A stretch of DNA of 5,862 bases. Origin: Acetobacteraceae bacterium. Lineage in GTDB: Bacteria; Pseudomonadota; Alphaproteobacteria; Acetobacterales; Acetobacteraceae. The notes beneath the pieces were generated by a model. That model saw nothing but the letters and a program-made list of their open reading frames with translations. It searched no databases and had not been told where the DNA came from. The stretch covers positions 1 through 5,862 of the forward strand of contig DAHUXX010000135.1 in NCBI GenBank assembly GCA_027306955.1, given 5' to 3'. The translations under genes and the position numbers were made by a program. Positions 1 through 5,862 of this stretch are shown here, piece after piece. The number at the start of each line of letters is the position of its first letter. Position 1 is the stretch's first letter.

Positions 1-23
1 GTCGTCCGTGAATTACGCGATCT
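1..23 (+). repeat. Left terminal inverted repeat of the IS (transposase 3' side)
   Basis: The segment begins GTCGTCCGTGAA. Compared with the reverse complement of 1555-1577, which begins GTCGGCCGTGAA, the outer 12 bases match at 11 positions, and about 17 of 23 match overall. The repeat ends eight bases inside the transposase reading frame, whose stop is at 13-15. The true outer end could extend beyond the window. Confidence 0.75.
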
Positions 24-1388
24 GATGAGCCCCGGGGCCCGAGCTCGGTGAGTTTGCGGCGGCTGTGAGCCGGGCCAACAAGGCGCAAAGAAGGGCGAGG
101 AGCCATCTGCGGAGGAGGCGGAGGTTGTGGCCGACGCCGGCGAGGATGGCATTGATGGCGTCTCCCACGACGCCACGCAGGAAGTTTCGGCCAAGATGGC
201 CATCGGTCTTCATATGGCCGATGACCGGCTCGATGGCGGCGCGCCGGCGGAGTTCGCGGCGGATCGTGGGTGTGATGCCGCGCTTCTGGCGGCTGATGAA
301 GACGCGGGTTCGATCGGCGTCGTGGCCGCGATAGCCGCGATCGACATAGGCGCGGTCGATGGCGGTGCCGGTGATCCGCTCGACCTGCGTGATCTGCCCG
401 GCCAGGGTGTGGCCGTCATAGGGATTGCCCGGCAGGCTCTGCATGCCGAGGACGAACTGCCCGCCTGGGGCCGTCGCGTTGGTGGTGGCGACCGAGACCT
501 TCACGCCGAATTCGAAGCGCGTTTTGGCCTTGCCCTTGCCGATGCACTCCACCTCAGGCGCGTGCAGGGAATAGAGCTTGTCGGCGCCGCGGTCGGAGCG
601 CCTCTGGCGGAGCGCCTCTGGCGGAGCAGGCGATTGACCAGACCCAGCGTCTCGGCGAAGGCCGTCCTTGCCGCGGCATCGCCGTCGATCTTGCGGGCGA
701 TGTCGCGCGCCAGTCGGCCGAGCCAGGTGCGCAGCTTGCGCACGCGGGCCTCGGCCTCGCGGAATTTGCCGCCATGGTGCAGGCGCGCCGCCTCCCGCTG
801 CGCGTAGCGGGCGACCCGGCGGTAGGACTGGCGCAGGGTGATGCCGTGCTTGCGCGCCATCCGGGCCAGCGTTTCGATTCCCCGCTGCAGCAGCTTGCTG
901 TCGGTCGGATGTGCGATTGCCTTCGGCTGCACGGTGGTGTCGATGCTGACGCGTCGACAGTGTTTGTCCTTGATGGCCTCGGCCCGTTCGGCAGCTGCCA
1001 GCGTCTCGGCGAGCAGAACCTCCATCCGCTCGGCGCCGACCCGCTGCCGCCAGCGCGTCATCGACGAGCGATCGAGCGGCAGAGCATGTTGGAAATGGGT
1101 CTCGCCGCAGAATGCCTGGACATACGGGCTGTCGAGATAGCGCGCGCAGACGGCGTCGTCGGACAGGCCGTCCATGTGCTTGAGCAGGTGTAGCGCCACC
1201 ATCAACCGGGTCGGCAACCCCGGCCGGCCCGCACCTTCGACGTAGAGCGCGCCGAACCGCTCCTCGAACACGGGCCAATCGATCAGCCGGGCCAGCCGCA
1301 CCAGCGGATGCCGCCGGTCGATGATGTTCTCAAGGCGAGAGCGGAACAGTTCCAGTTCGTCCTGCGGCGATGTCCGCTTCGGCAGCAT
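13..1388 (-). pseudogene. IS5-family DDE transposase, frameshifted by a 14-bp tandem duplication
   Basis: This gene would cut and join the ends of the IS. The start is ATG at 1388 with the SD sequence GGAGG five bases upstream. The first frame codes residues 1-257 correctly: an N-terminal DUF772-type region (about 20-115, including the Y-L-D-S-P-Y-V-Q and F-C-G-E-T segments) and the first catalytic Asp, D150, in SIDTT. At the duplication (595-622) the frame shifts, and the original frame runs into an unrelated tail that ends at 501. The rest lies in another minus-strand frame ending with TAA at 13-15. Deleting one 14-bp copy joins the two parts as LLRQRRSDRGADKLYSLHAP and gives 453 residues. 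In this restored protein the second Asp is D345 (YVDRGYRG) and the Glu is E382. The IS4/IS5 signature R-(3)-E-(6)-K is intact at R378, E382 and K389. As written, the N-terminal product carries only one of three catalytic residues, so it should be inactive unless slippage or frameshifting rescues it. Confidence 0.9.
595..627. repeat. 14-bp perfect tandem duplication inside the transposase gene
   Basis: The unit GGAGCGCCTCTGGC occurs twice in perfect tandem, at 595-608 and 609-622, and is followed by the first five bases of a third copy (GGAGC, 623-627). Fourteen bases are not a multiple of three, and this is the exact place where the transposase changes frame. With one copy removed the reading frame is continuous, so the duplication is the whole lesion. 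The five-base GGAGC shared by both ends of the unit is the kind of microhomology that replication slippage uses. Confidence 0.95.
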
Positions 1389-1393
1389 CCGTT

Positions 1394-1398
1394 CCTCC
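1394..1398 (-). promoter_or_regulatory. Ribosome binding site of the transposase
   Basis: On the minus strand GGAGG, within AGGGAGGAA, stands five bases before the ATG at 1388. It supports this start against the in-frame alternatives further downstream. Confidence 0.75.
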
Positions 1399-1554
1399 CT
1401 GCACCCACGTCATGACCGGCTCGCGGCGAGCGAAGCGCTGCCACGCGGCCCGCGCAAACGGCTCGCCGATTTTGCAAGGTTTTGAGGCCCACGTCGCCAT
1501 ATACTTGCGAATCATGATACTTCCTACAGTCAAGAGTCCATGATCACGTCTGCA

Positions 1555-1577
1555 AAATCGGATTTTTCACGGCCGAC
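1555..1577 (-). repeat. Right terminal inverted repeat of the IS (transposase 5' side)
   Basis: Read on the minus strand this end begins GTCGGCCGTGAA and pairs with the left end at 1-23, with 11 of 12 identical outer bases. It lies 167 bp upstream of the transposase start codon and marks the junction between the IS and the host sequence carrying the TPR gene promoter. Confidence 0.75.
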
Positions 1578-1767
1578 TAACTCCCTTTCCTGAGCGGCGT
1601 TCGCGGCCACGAGCGGGTTGGCGGCCGGACGAGCAAACTCCGTTCGCCTCGAACAGACGGCAGCGCATGCCGCAGGCGACAGCGCTTGCCCGCGCGAACC
1701 GCGCGATGCCGCCGTTTCCCGTGACTTTTTGTGTGCCTGACCGCTTCGACACGTGATGGCGATTCCA

Positions 1768-1783
1768 TGGCAGCTCGATTGCG
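1768..1783 (+). promoter_or_regulatory. Candidate sigma-54 (RpoN) -24/-12 promoter for the TPR gene
   Basis: The sequence TGGCAGCTCGATTGCG matches the sigma-54 consensus TGGCAC-N5-TTGCW with one mismatch in the -24 box and one at the last base of the -12 box. The invariant GG (1769-1770) and GC (1781-1782) are exactly ten bases apart. It is on the same strand as the TPR gene, and a start site near 1794 would give a leader of about 58 bases. A poorer overlapping candidate begins at 1757 (TGGCG with -12 box TGGC). Known PEP-CTERM loci are controlled by RpoN with PrsK/PrsR, which makes the match plausible in context. GG-N10-GC alone is common in GC-rich DNA; the extended TGGCA and TTGC matches are what raise this above chance. 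Confidence 0.5.
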
Positions 1784-1837
1784 ACTAGGTTGCCGGCGGG
1801 GCGGCCGAGGCTGTTCCACGCCGTAACGAAGAGGCTC

Positions 1838-1844
1838 GGGAAGG
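1838..1844 (+). promoter_or_regulatory. Ribosome binding site of the TPR gene
   Basis: GGGAAGG ends seven bases before the ATG at 1852. It fixes that codon as the start, which also gives a natural Met-Lys-Lys signal or anchor beginning. Confidence 0.7.
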
Positions 1845-1851
1845 CCGGATC

Positions 1852-4632
1852 ATGAAGAAGGTCATCATCGCCGCTGTCGTGCTTGTCGTCCTTGCGGGGG
1901 GCGCGGGGGCGGCCTGGTGGAAATATGTTCGGCGGCCGAGCCCACTGGCGCAGGCGCGTATCGAAATGAGTCACGGCAACCTGCCCGCCGCCGAGCTGCT
2001 GCTGCGCCGTGCCGTGCGCAACGATCCGCGCAACCCGGAGGCGCATGTGCGGCTCGGGCTCGTTCAGCTGCGGCTTGGCAACCCCGTCGCCGCGGAGCGT
2101 GAGTTCCGTCTCGCACGCGAGAGCGGCTACCAGCCGGCGACGACCAACCGGCTGCTCGCCGAGACCTACATGCAGGAGGGCAAGTACCAGAAGCTCCTCG
2201 ACGAGTTCCCTGCACCCGCCAAGCCCGACAAGAGCAGTGTTCCGTTGCTGGTCATGCGCGGCCTCGCACAGCTCTATCTGGGGCAGCAAGCCGAGGCACA
2301 GGCGACGCTGGAACAGGCAGTGAAGCTGGCCCCGGATCTGCCGGACCCGGAAATGGCGATGGCTCGACTCTACGCCACCGAGCACAAGTTCACCGAAGCC
2401 GAACACGCGGTCGACAAGGTGCTGGCGGTTGCGAGCAACGATGTTCCGGCACTGCTGCTCAAGGCGCAGTTGCTCAACGGGCGCGGCCAGCGCCTCCAGG
2501 CCATCGCGAAACTCGACCAGGCGATCAAAGTCGCGCCGGACAACGTCCCGCTGCGTCTCGAGCGGGCGAACATGCTGATCGAGGCCAACCAGGACAGGCG
2601 CGCGGAGGCGGATGCGCAGGCGGTGCTCAAACGCTATCCGCGCAGCGCGGCCGCGATCTATATCGAGGCGGTGGTCGCCGCGCGCCAGCGCGACTACACC
2701 AAGGCGGACCAGCTGCTGACCGAGATCCAGCCGCTCTTCGACCACTTCCCGCGGGCTTATTATTTCGAAGCCGTTGTGAAATTCAACCTGGGCCAGGCCG
2801 AGCAGGCAATCAGTGCGGCGGAAAGATACGCCGCACTCGCGCCGCATGACCCGGCCGGCGCCGAGATGTTGGCGCGGATCGATATCGCCACGCAACGACC
2901 GGAACAGGCAATCACCGTCCTCAACAAGGCGGTCGCCGCTGGCATGCAGGACGCGCAGATGCTCGACCTGCTCGGCCAGGCCTATGGCGCCATCGGCAAC
3001 CAGGGCAAGGCAGTGCAGGCGTTCCTGGCCGCACAGAAGCTCGCTCCCGACAACCCGGATATCATGGCGCACCTCGCGGCTGCACGGCTGCAGTCGGGAG
3101 ATGCGGCCGGGGCTGCCGAGGAACTCAAGAAGTCGCTGGCGGTGGCACCGCATAACGCATCCACCCAGGCCGCGCTCGTGATCACGGCGCTGGCCAACGG
3201 TGATCTGGCGGGCGCGCAGAAGGCGATGGCGGCCCTGCTCAAGCTCGTGCCCGCGAGCAACGAGGGCGTGGGCAACCTCAAGGGCCTTGTGCAGATGGCG
3301 GCGCTCAATTTCGATGGCGCCCGCGCGACACTCGAGGCAGTGGTCAAGGCGCATCCGGGATCCGTCCAGGCGCGCATGAACCTGGCGCGCATCGCCGCCA
3401 TGCAGGGACGGACCGACGCCGCGGAGAAGCTGCTCGGCGACATCCTCGCGACACAGCCCGCCAATCTTCAGGCCGCTGCGGCCCTGACCCAGCTCTATGT
3501 CGCCAACCAGCAGCTTGGCCGCGCCATCCCGCTGGTCGAGACCGCGCACCAGGCGGTGCCGGCCAATACGGCGGTCACGGCCACGCTGTCCGACCTTTAT
3601 ATCCGTGCGGGCGAGCCGGGTAAGGCGCTGGACCTGGTGAAGAAGGCAGGCGCGAGACAGGCGAATTCCGACCTGCTGGATGAGGCGGAGGCGCGCGCCT
3701 ATATCGCTCTGAAGCATCCCAGGCACGCGGAAGAGGCGCTGCGCCGCGTGCTCGGGCGTTCGCCGAAGAACACGTCCGTGCGCATCGCGCTCGCGGGGCT
3801 CTTGGTCCAGCAGAAGGATTTCACCGGCGCGCGCACGGTTGTCGATGAGGGCCTGAAGCAGACGCCCGGCGTCTTCCCCCTCGTGATGGCGCGCATCAAT
3901 GTCGAGAAAGCCGCCAGCGGCGCCAAGGCCGCGGTCGAGGAGGCGAAGACCCTCGCTGCCGACCCCGGCAACCGCGCGATCAGTCCGCTGCTGGTCGGGG
4001 ATACGCTGATGTCGTTGCGGCAGTTCAACGAGGCGATCGCTGCCTACGAAACGGCGTTGCGACATGCGCCCAGCACCCCGCTGGCCATTCGCCTGTCGGA
4101 GGCGCAACAGGCTGTCGGCCATACGAGCGCTGCCCAGACCACGCTGCGTGACTGGCTGAGGAACCATCCGGACAGCGTGCCGACGATGCTAGCGCTCGGC
4201 TCGCTCGATCTCACGCTCAACAACCTCAACGAGGCGCAGACCCTGTTCGAGCGGGCCGTGGAGAAGGGCGCGCGCGACGCGCTCGCGCTCAACAACCTCG
4301 CGTGGATCTATCAGCACAAGGGCGACAAGCGGGCGCTGCCCACGGCGCAGAGGGCCTATCTGCTCGATCCTGCGCCGCCGATCGAGGATACGTTCGGGTG
4401 GATCCTGGTGGAGGACGGTCAGGCGGCCAAGGCATTGCCGCTGCTGCGAGCGGCGAGCGGCGGCATGCCCGGCAACCCGTCGATCGTGTATCATTACGCT
4501 GTCGCGCTGGATAAGACCGGCAACAAGCAGGAGGCGGCGAGCGCGCTCAAGACGCTCCTTGCCCGGTTCAAGGCGTTCCCAGAGCGCGCGGCGGCGCAAG
4601 AACTGTACGCGACGGTCTCCGCTGGACACTAA
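1852..4632 (+). CDS. prsT: PrsT-like TPR-repeat protein of the PEP-CTERM/exosortase type, N-terminally membrane-targeted
   Basis: The 926-residue protein is probably a periplasmic or membrane-anchored scaffold made almost entirely of tetratricopeptide repeats. Residues 1-3 are basic, 4-22 are hydrophobic, and KYVRR (24-28) follows; the segment could stay as an anchor or be cut after AGA (18-20). TPR-like helix pairs then follow nearly end to end, clearest at about 31-96, 129-162, 197-230, 370-436, 505-538, 712-740 and 778-840. The C-terminal part, with LNNLAWIYQ (813-821), DTFGWILVEDG (846-856), LLRAA (864-868) and IVYHYAVAL (878-886), resembles the end of PrsT-family proteins (TIGR02917 type), and the length fits that family. 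PrsT is usually described as a lipoprotein, but this one has no lipobox and no cysteine at all. A sigma-54-like promoter precedes it and a glycosyltransferase gene follows after 19 bp. Its exact role is not established even in known systems. A generic TPR protein of exopolysaccharide assembly is the alternative. Confidence 0.7.
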   Translation: MKKVIIAAVVLVVLAGGAGAAWWKYVRRPSPLAQARIEMSHGNLPAAELLLRRAVRNDPRNPEAHVRLGLVQLRLGNPVAAEREFRLARESGYQPATTNRLLAETYMQEGKYQKLLDEFPAPAKPDKSSVPLLVMRGLAQLYLGQQAEAQATLEQAVKLAPDLPDPEMAMARLYATEHKFTEAEHAVDKVLAVASNDVPALLLKAQLLNGRGQRLQAIAKLDQAIKVAPDNVPLRLERANMLIEANQDRRAEADAQAVLKRYPRSAAAIYIEAVVAARQRDYTKADQLLTEIQPLFDHFPRAYYFEAVVKFNLGQAEQAISAAERYAALAPHDPAGAEMLARIDIATQRPEQAITVLNKAVAAGMQDAQMLDLLGQAYGAIGNQGKAVQAFLAAQKLAPDNPDIMAHLAAARLQSGDAAGAAEELKKSLAVAPHNASTQAALVITALANGDLAGAQKAMAALLKLVPASNEGVGNLKGLVQMAALNFDGARATLEAVVKAHPGSVQARMNLARIAAMQGRTDAAEKLLGDILATQPANLQAAAALTQLYVANQQLGRAIPLVETAHQAVPANTAVTATLSDLYIRAGEPGKALDLVKKAGARQANSDLLDEAEARAYIALKHPRHAEEALRRVLGRSPKNTSVRIALAGLLVQQKDFTGARTVVDEGLKQTPGVFPLVMARINVEKAASGAKAAVEEAKTLAADPGNRAISPLLVGDTLMSLRQFNEAIAAYETALRHAPSTPLAIRLSEAQQAVGHTSAAQTTLRDWLRNHPDSVPTMLALGSLDLTLNNLNEAQTLFERAVEKGARDALALNNLAWIYQHKGDKRALPTAQRAYLLDPAPPIEDTFGWILVEDGQAAKALPLLRAASGGMPGNPSIVYHYAVALDKTGNKQEAASALKTLLARFKAFPERAAAQELYATVSAGH

Positions 4633-4651
4633 GGTATCGGGTGGGCCGGCC

Positions 4652-5809
4652 ATGGCGGGCCGGGCGCTGCGGCTGCTCACGTTCACCTCGTTGTTCCCGG
4701 GACCGGGCCGGCCGAATCACGGTGTTTTCGTGCGCAACCGGCTCGAGCACCTGCTGGCGACGCATCCGGTGGAGGCCGCGGTGCTGGCGCCGATGCCGCA
4801 TCCTCCCTGGTCGCTGCGCGATGCCGAGTCCACCGCACGCGGTGCGGCGGTGCTGCACCCGGGCTTCGCGCATGTACGCGGCCTCGGACAGTGGACGGCA
4901 CCGCTGGCGCTGCGCCGGGCGGCGCTTCGCGCGCTCGCGCATCCGCTGCTGGCCGGGCGGAGCTTCGACCTCATCGACGCGCATTATCTCTATCCCGATG
5001 GCGTCGCAGCGCTGGCGCTCGGCCGCCGGCTCGGCATTCCCGTGGTGGTCACCGCCCGCGGCTCGGACGTGACGCAGATGCCCGGTCACGCCTGGCCGCG
5101 GCGGCAGCTCCTGCGCGTCATCCGCGAATCCGCGGCGCTGATCGCGGTGAGTGGCGGCCTGCGCGAACGGCTGATCGAGCTCGGCGCGCCCGCGGACAAG
5201 GTGACGGTGCTGCGCAACGGCGTCGATCTCTCGCGTTTCCGCCCCGCCGACCGCGCTGCGGCGCGCGTGGTTTTCGGGCTCAGCGGGCCCACGCTGGTCT
5301 CAGTCGGCGGGCTCATTCCCCGCAAGCGCCACGACCTTACCATCGCCGCCCTCGCGCTGCTACCGGAATGGCGGTTGCTGATCGCCGGCGAGGGGCCGGA
5401 GCGGGGGCGGCTGGAGGCGTTGGCGGCGTCGCGCGGACTGGGCGGCCGCGTGCGCTTCCTGGGGCCGCTGCCGCACGCGGAGCTGGCGCCGCTGTACACC
5501 GCGGCCGATGTCTCGGTCCTGGCCTCGGAGCGCGAGGGCTGGGCGAATGTGCTGCTCGAATCCATGGCTTGCGGCACGCCGGTGGTGGCGAGCCGAATCC
5601 CGGGCAACCCGGAAGTGGTCGGGGCGCCCGCCGCTGGGCGCATCGTCGCCGGTAACTCGCCAGAGGCGTTCGCGGCGGCGATCCGCGACGTGGCGGCAGC
5701 GACCGACCGCGCCGCGACCCGCGCCTATGCGGAGGATTTCAGCTGGGAGGCGACCAGCGCCGGGCAGATGGCGGTGTTCCGTGCCGTGCTGGCAAGGGGC
5801 AGGGCATGA
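4652..5809 (+). CDS. Glycosyltransferase, GT-B fold, GT4-type (glycosyl transferases group 1)
   Basis: The 385-residue enzyme should transfer a sugar from a nucleotide-sugar donor to a lipid-linked or glycan acceptor at the cytoplasmic side of the inner membrane; donor and acceptor cannot be told from sequence. The N-terminal Rossmann-like domain (about 6-185) starts with LTFTSLFPGPGRPNHGVFVRN-type sequence, the glycine loop being PNHG (21-24), and includes AHYLYPDG (110-117) and ARGSDV (135-140). The C-terminal donor domain holds RNGVD (188-192), GGLIPRKRHD (219-228), GEGPE (246-250) and the retaining-enzyme E-x7-E motif at E295 and E303, followed by ACGTPVVAS (306-314). There is no signal peptide or transmembrane segment. 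The ATG at 4652 is preferred because the conserved N-terminus begins just after it; the ribosome site is weak (GGTGGG about eight bases upstream), suggesting dependence on upstream translation. The frame is open further upstream, but only as overlap with the TPR gene. It lies 19 bp after that gene, so an exopolysaccharide or envelope glycan role is inferred. Confidence 0.88.
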   Translation: MAGRALRLLTFTSLFPGPGRPNHGVFVRNRLEHLLATHPVEAAVLAPMPHPPWSLRDAESTARGAAVLHPGFAHVRGLGQWTAPLALRRAALRALAHPLLAGRSFDLIDAHYLYPDGVAALALGRRLGIPVVVTARGSDVTQMPGHAWPRRQLLRVIRESAALIAVSGGLRERLIELGAPADKVTVLRNGVDLSRFRPADRAAARVVFGLSGPTLVSVGGLIPRKRHDLTIAALALLPEWRLLIAGEGPERGRLEALAASRGLGGRVRFLGPLPHAELAPLYTAADVSVLASEREGWANVLLESMACGTPVVASRIPGNPEVVGAPAAGRIVAGNSPEAFAAAIRDVAAATDRAATRAYAEDFSWEATSAGQMAVFRAVLARGRA

Positions 5810-5862
5810 GCGCCGGGCGGGTCGTTGCCGGCGTGGACGAGGTCGGCCGCGGGCCGCTGGCG
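5806..5862 (+). CDS. rnhB: Ribonuclease HII, N-terminal fragment cut by the window end
   Basis: Only the first 19 residues are visible: MSAGRVVAGVDEVGRGPLA. The AGVDEVGRGPLA block is the hallmark start of type 2 RNase H enzymes; D11 and E12 are the first two metal-binding acidic residues of the active site. The enzyme cuts the RNA strand of RNA-DNA hybrids and starts removal of single ribonucleotides from DNA in the cytoplasm. The start codon overlaps the glycosyltransferase stop in the sequence ATGA (5806-5809), which points to translational coupling and co-transcription. No separate ribosome site is obvious apart from the purine-rich AGGGGCAGGG just upstream. The conserved block sits close to the start codon as in full-length family members, so the start is credible. 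Confidence 0.9.
   Translation, partial: MSAGRVVAGVDEVGRGPLA

Larger units (their letters stand above)
1..1577 (-). mobile_element. IS5-family insertion sequence, nearly complete or complete, with a broken transposase
   Basis: The element holds one transposase gene on the minus strand and is bounded by imperfect inverted repeats at positions 1-23 and 1555-1577. The total length of about 1.58 kb and a single DDE transposase of about 450 residues fit the larger members of the IS5 family. The left boundary is not certain because the repeat begins at the very first base of the window, so one or more outer bases and the left target duplication may lie outside. To the right the end is followed directly by TAACTC. 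A short TA-containing target such as TA, TAA or CTAA would fit IS5-family habits, but no duplication can be confirmed without the left flank. The element sits about 190 bp upstream of the sigma-54-like promoter of the TPR gene. Its base composition does not differ visibly from the flanking genes. The family assignment is firm, the subgroup is not assigned. Confidence 0.85.
1389..1577 (-). other. Upstream non-coding part of the IS, with a possible short leader ORF
   Basis: This stretch lies between the transposase start and the right end of the IS and should hold the transposase promoter, but I see no convincing -35/-10 pair. TTGACT occurs at 1528-1533 on the minus strand without a suitably spaced -10. 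A short reading frame of 61 codons starts with ATG at 1515, four bases after an AGGAAG ribosome-site-like sequence. It runs to 1330 and overlaps the transposase start by 59 bp in another frame. Its product shows no family I recognise; it may be a translated leader or chance. Confidence 0.4.
1578..1851 (+). other. Intergenic region between the IS and the TPR gene
   Basis: The 274 bp hold no gene that I can support. The useful contents are a sigma-54-like promoter at 1768-1783 and the Shine-Dalgarno sequence at 1838-1844. A CACGTG palindrome lies at 1750-1755, just upstream of the -24 element. The section 1578-1720 is GC-rich and shows no recognisable domain in either strand. If the promoter needs an enhancer-binding protein such as PrsR, its site would be expected in this section, or beyond the IS if the IS has displaced it. 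Confidence 0.6.

Noticed and set aside
27..45. GC-rich palindromic sequence near the transposase 3' end as a terminator
   Set aside because: The possible stem is short and interrupted, it lies inside the coding frame and no T-run follows.
127..807. A 226-codon plus-strand frame opposite the transposase
   Set aside because: It lies wholly antisense to the conserved transposase, spans the frameshift site and has no recognisable domain.
501..1278. Programmed ribosomal frameshifting as the normal way to make the transposase
   Set aside because: The frame change coincides exactly with a perfect 14-bp duplication and vanishes when one copy is removed. No slippery heptamer is evident there, so a mutation is the simpler explanation.
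501..1388. The 295-codon minus-strand frame as a complete, shorter transposase
   Set aside because: The last 38 residues are frameshifted noise after the duplication, and the second and third catalytic residues are missing; the true continuation is in another frame.
1528..1533. TTGACT on the minus strand as the -35 box of the transposase promoter
   Set aside because: No -10-like hexamer occurs at a 16-18 bp spacing; the nearest TATCAT is only 8 bp away.
1567..4167. An 866-codon open frame on the minus strand, antisense to the TPR gene
   Set aside because: It is a shadow of the TPR gene. Its product is rich in Arg, Gly, Leu and Gln with no domain, it starts inside the opposite gene without a ribosome site, and the plus-strand protein has clear TPR repeats. 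High GC content makes stop codons rare in the antisense frame.
4559..4651. An earlier start of the glycosyltransferase at the upstream TTG (4559)
   Set aside because: The added 31 residues are basic, low-similarity sequence encoded within the TPR gene in another frame; the conserved glycosyltransferase N-terminus begins directly after the ATG at 4652.

Overview
The window is GC-rich (about two-thirds G+C by eye) with dense, short-spaced gene packing. The combination of an IS5-family element of a type common in Alphaproteobacteria, a PrsT-like TPR protein and a glycosyltransferase followed by RNase HII suggests a Gram-negative proteobacterium, most likely an alphaproteobacterium such as a sphingomonad or an Acetobacteraceae member. 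That placement is an inference from gene content and base composition, not a proof.

Layout. Positions 1 to about 1577 are an IS5-family insertion sequence read on the minus strand. It is bounded by imperfect terminal inverted repeats, one of them exactly at the window start. Its single DDE transposase gene is broken by a perfect 14-bp tandem duplication at 595-622. Removing one copy restores one continuous 453-residue reading frame with a complete D-D-E triad, so this is a recently inactivated copy. Positions 1578-1851 are non-coding and carry a good match to a sigma-54 (-24/-12) promoter at 1768-1783, followed by a clear Shine-Dalgarno sequence. Positions 1852-4632 encode a 926-residue membrane-anchored or exported TPR-repeat protein resembling PrsT of PEP-CTERM/exosortase (XrtA) systems. 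After 19 bp comes a 385-residue GT-B fold glycosyltransferase (family GT4 type, 4652-5809). Its stop codon overlaps the start of a gene whose first 19 codons are visible and encode the N-terminus of RNase HII (rnhB).

How the genes may work together. PrsT and linked glycosyltransferases are known companions in exopolysaccharide / PEP-CTERM loci, which in studied bacteria are controlled by the PrsK-PrsR two-component system acting with RpoN. The sigma-54-like promoter ahead of the TPR gene fits that scheme. The TPR protein and the glycosyltransferase probably form an operon with an envelope or exopolysaccharide role, and rnhB, a housekeeping DNA-repair gene, appears to be translationally coupled to its end. 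No exosortase, PEP-CTERM substrate, prsK/prsR or polysaccharide export gene lies in the window, so the link to that system rests on the similarity of the TPR protein alone. I did not find an undescribed system. The points most worth checking are the sigma-54 promoter, the cysteine-free PrsT variant and the slippage-type transposase lesion.
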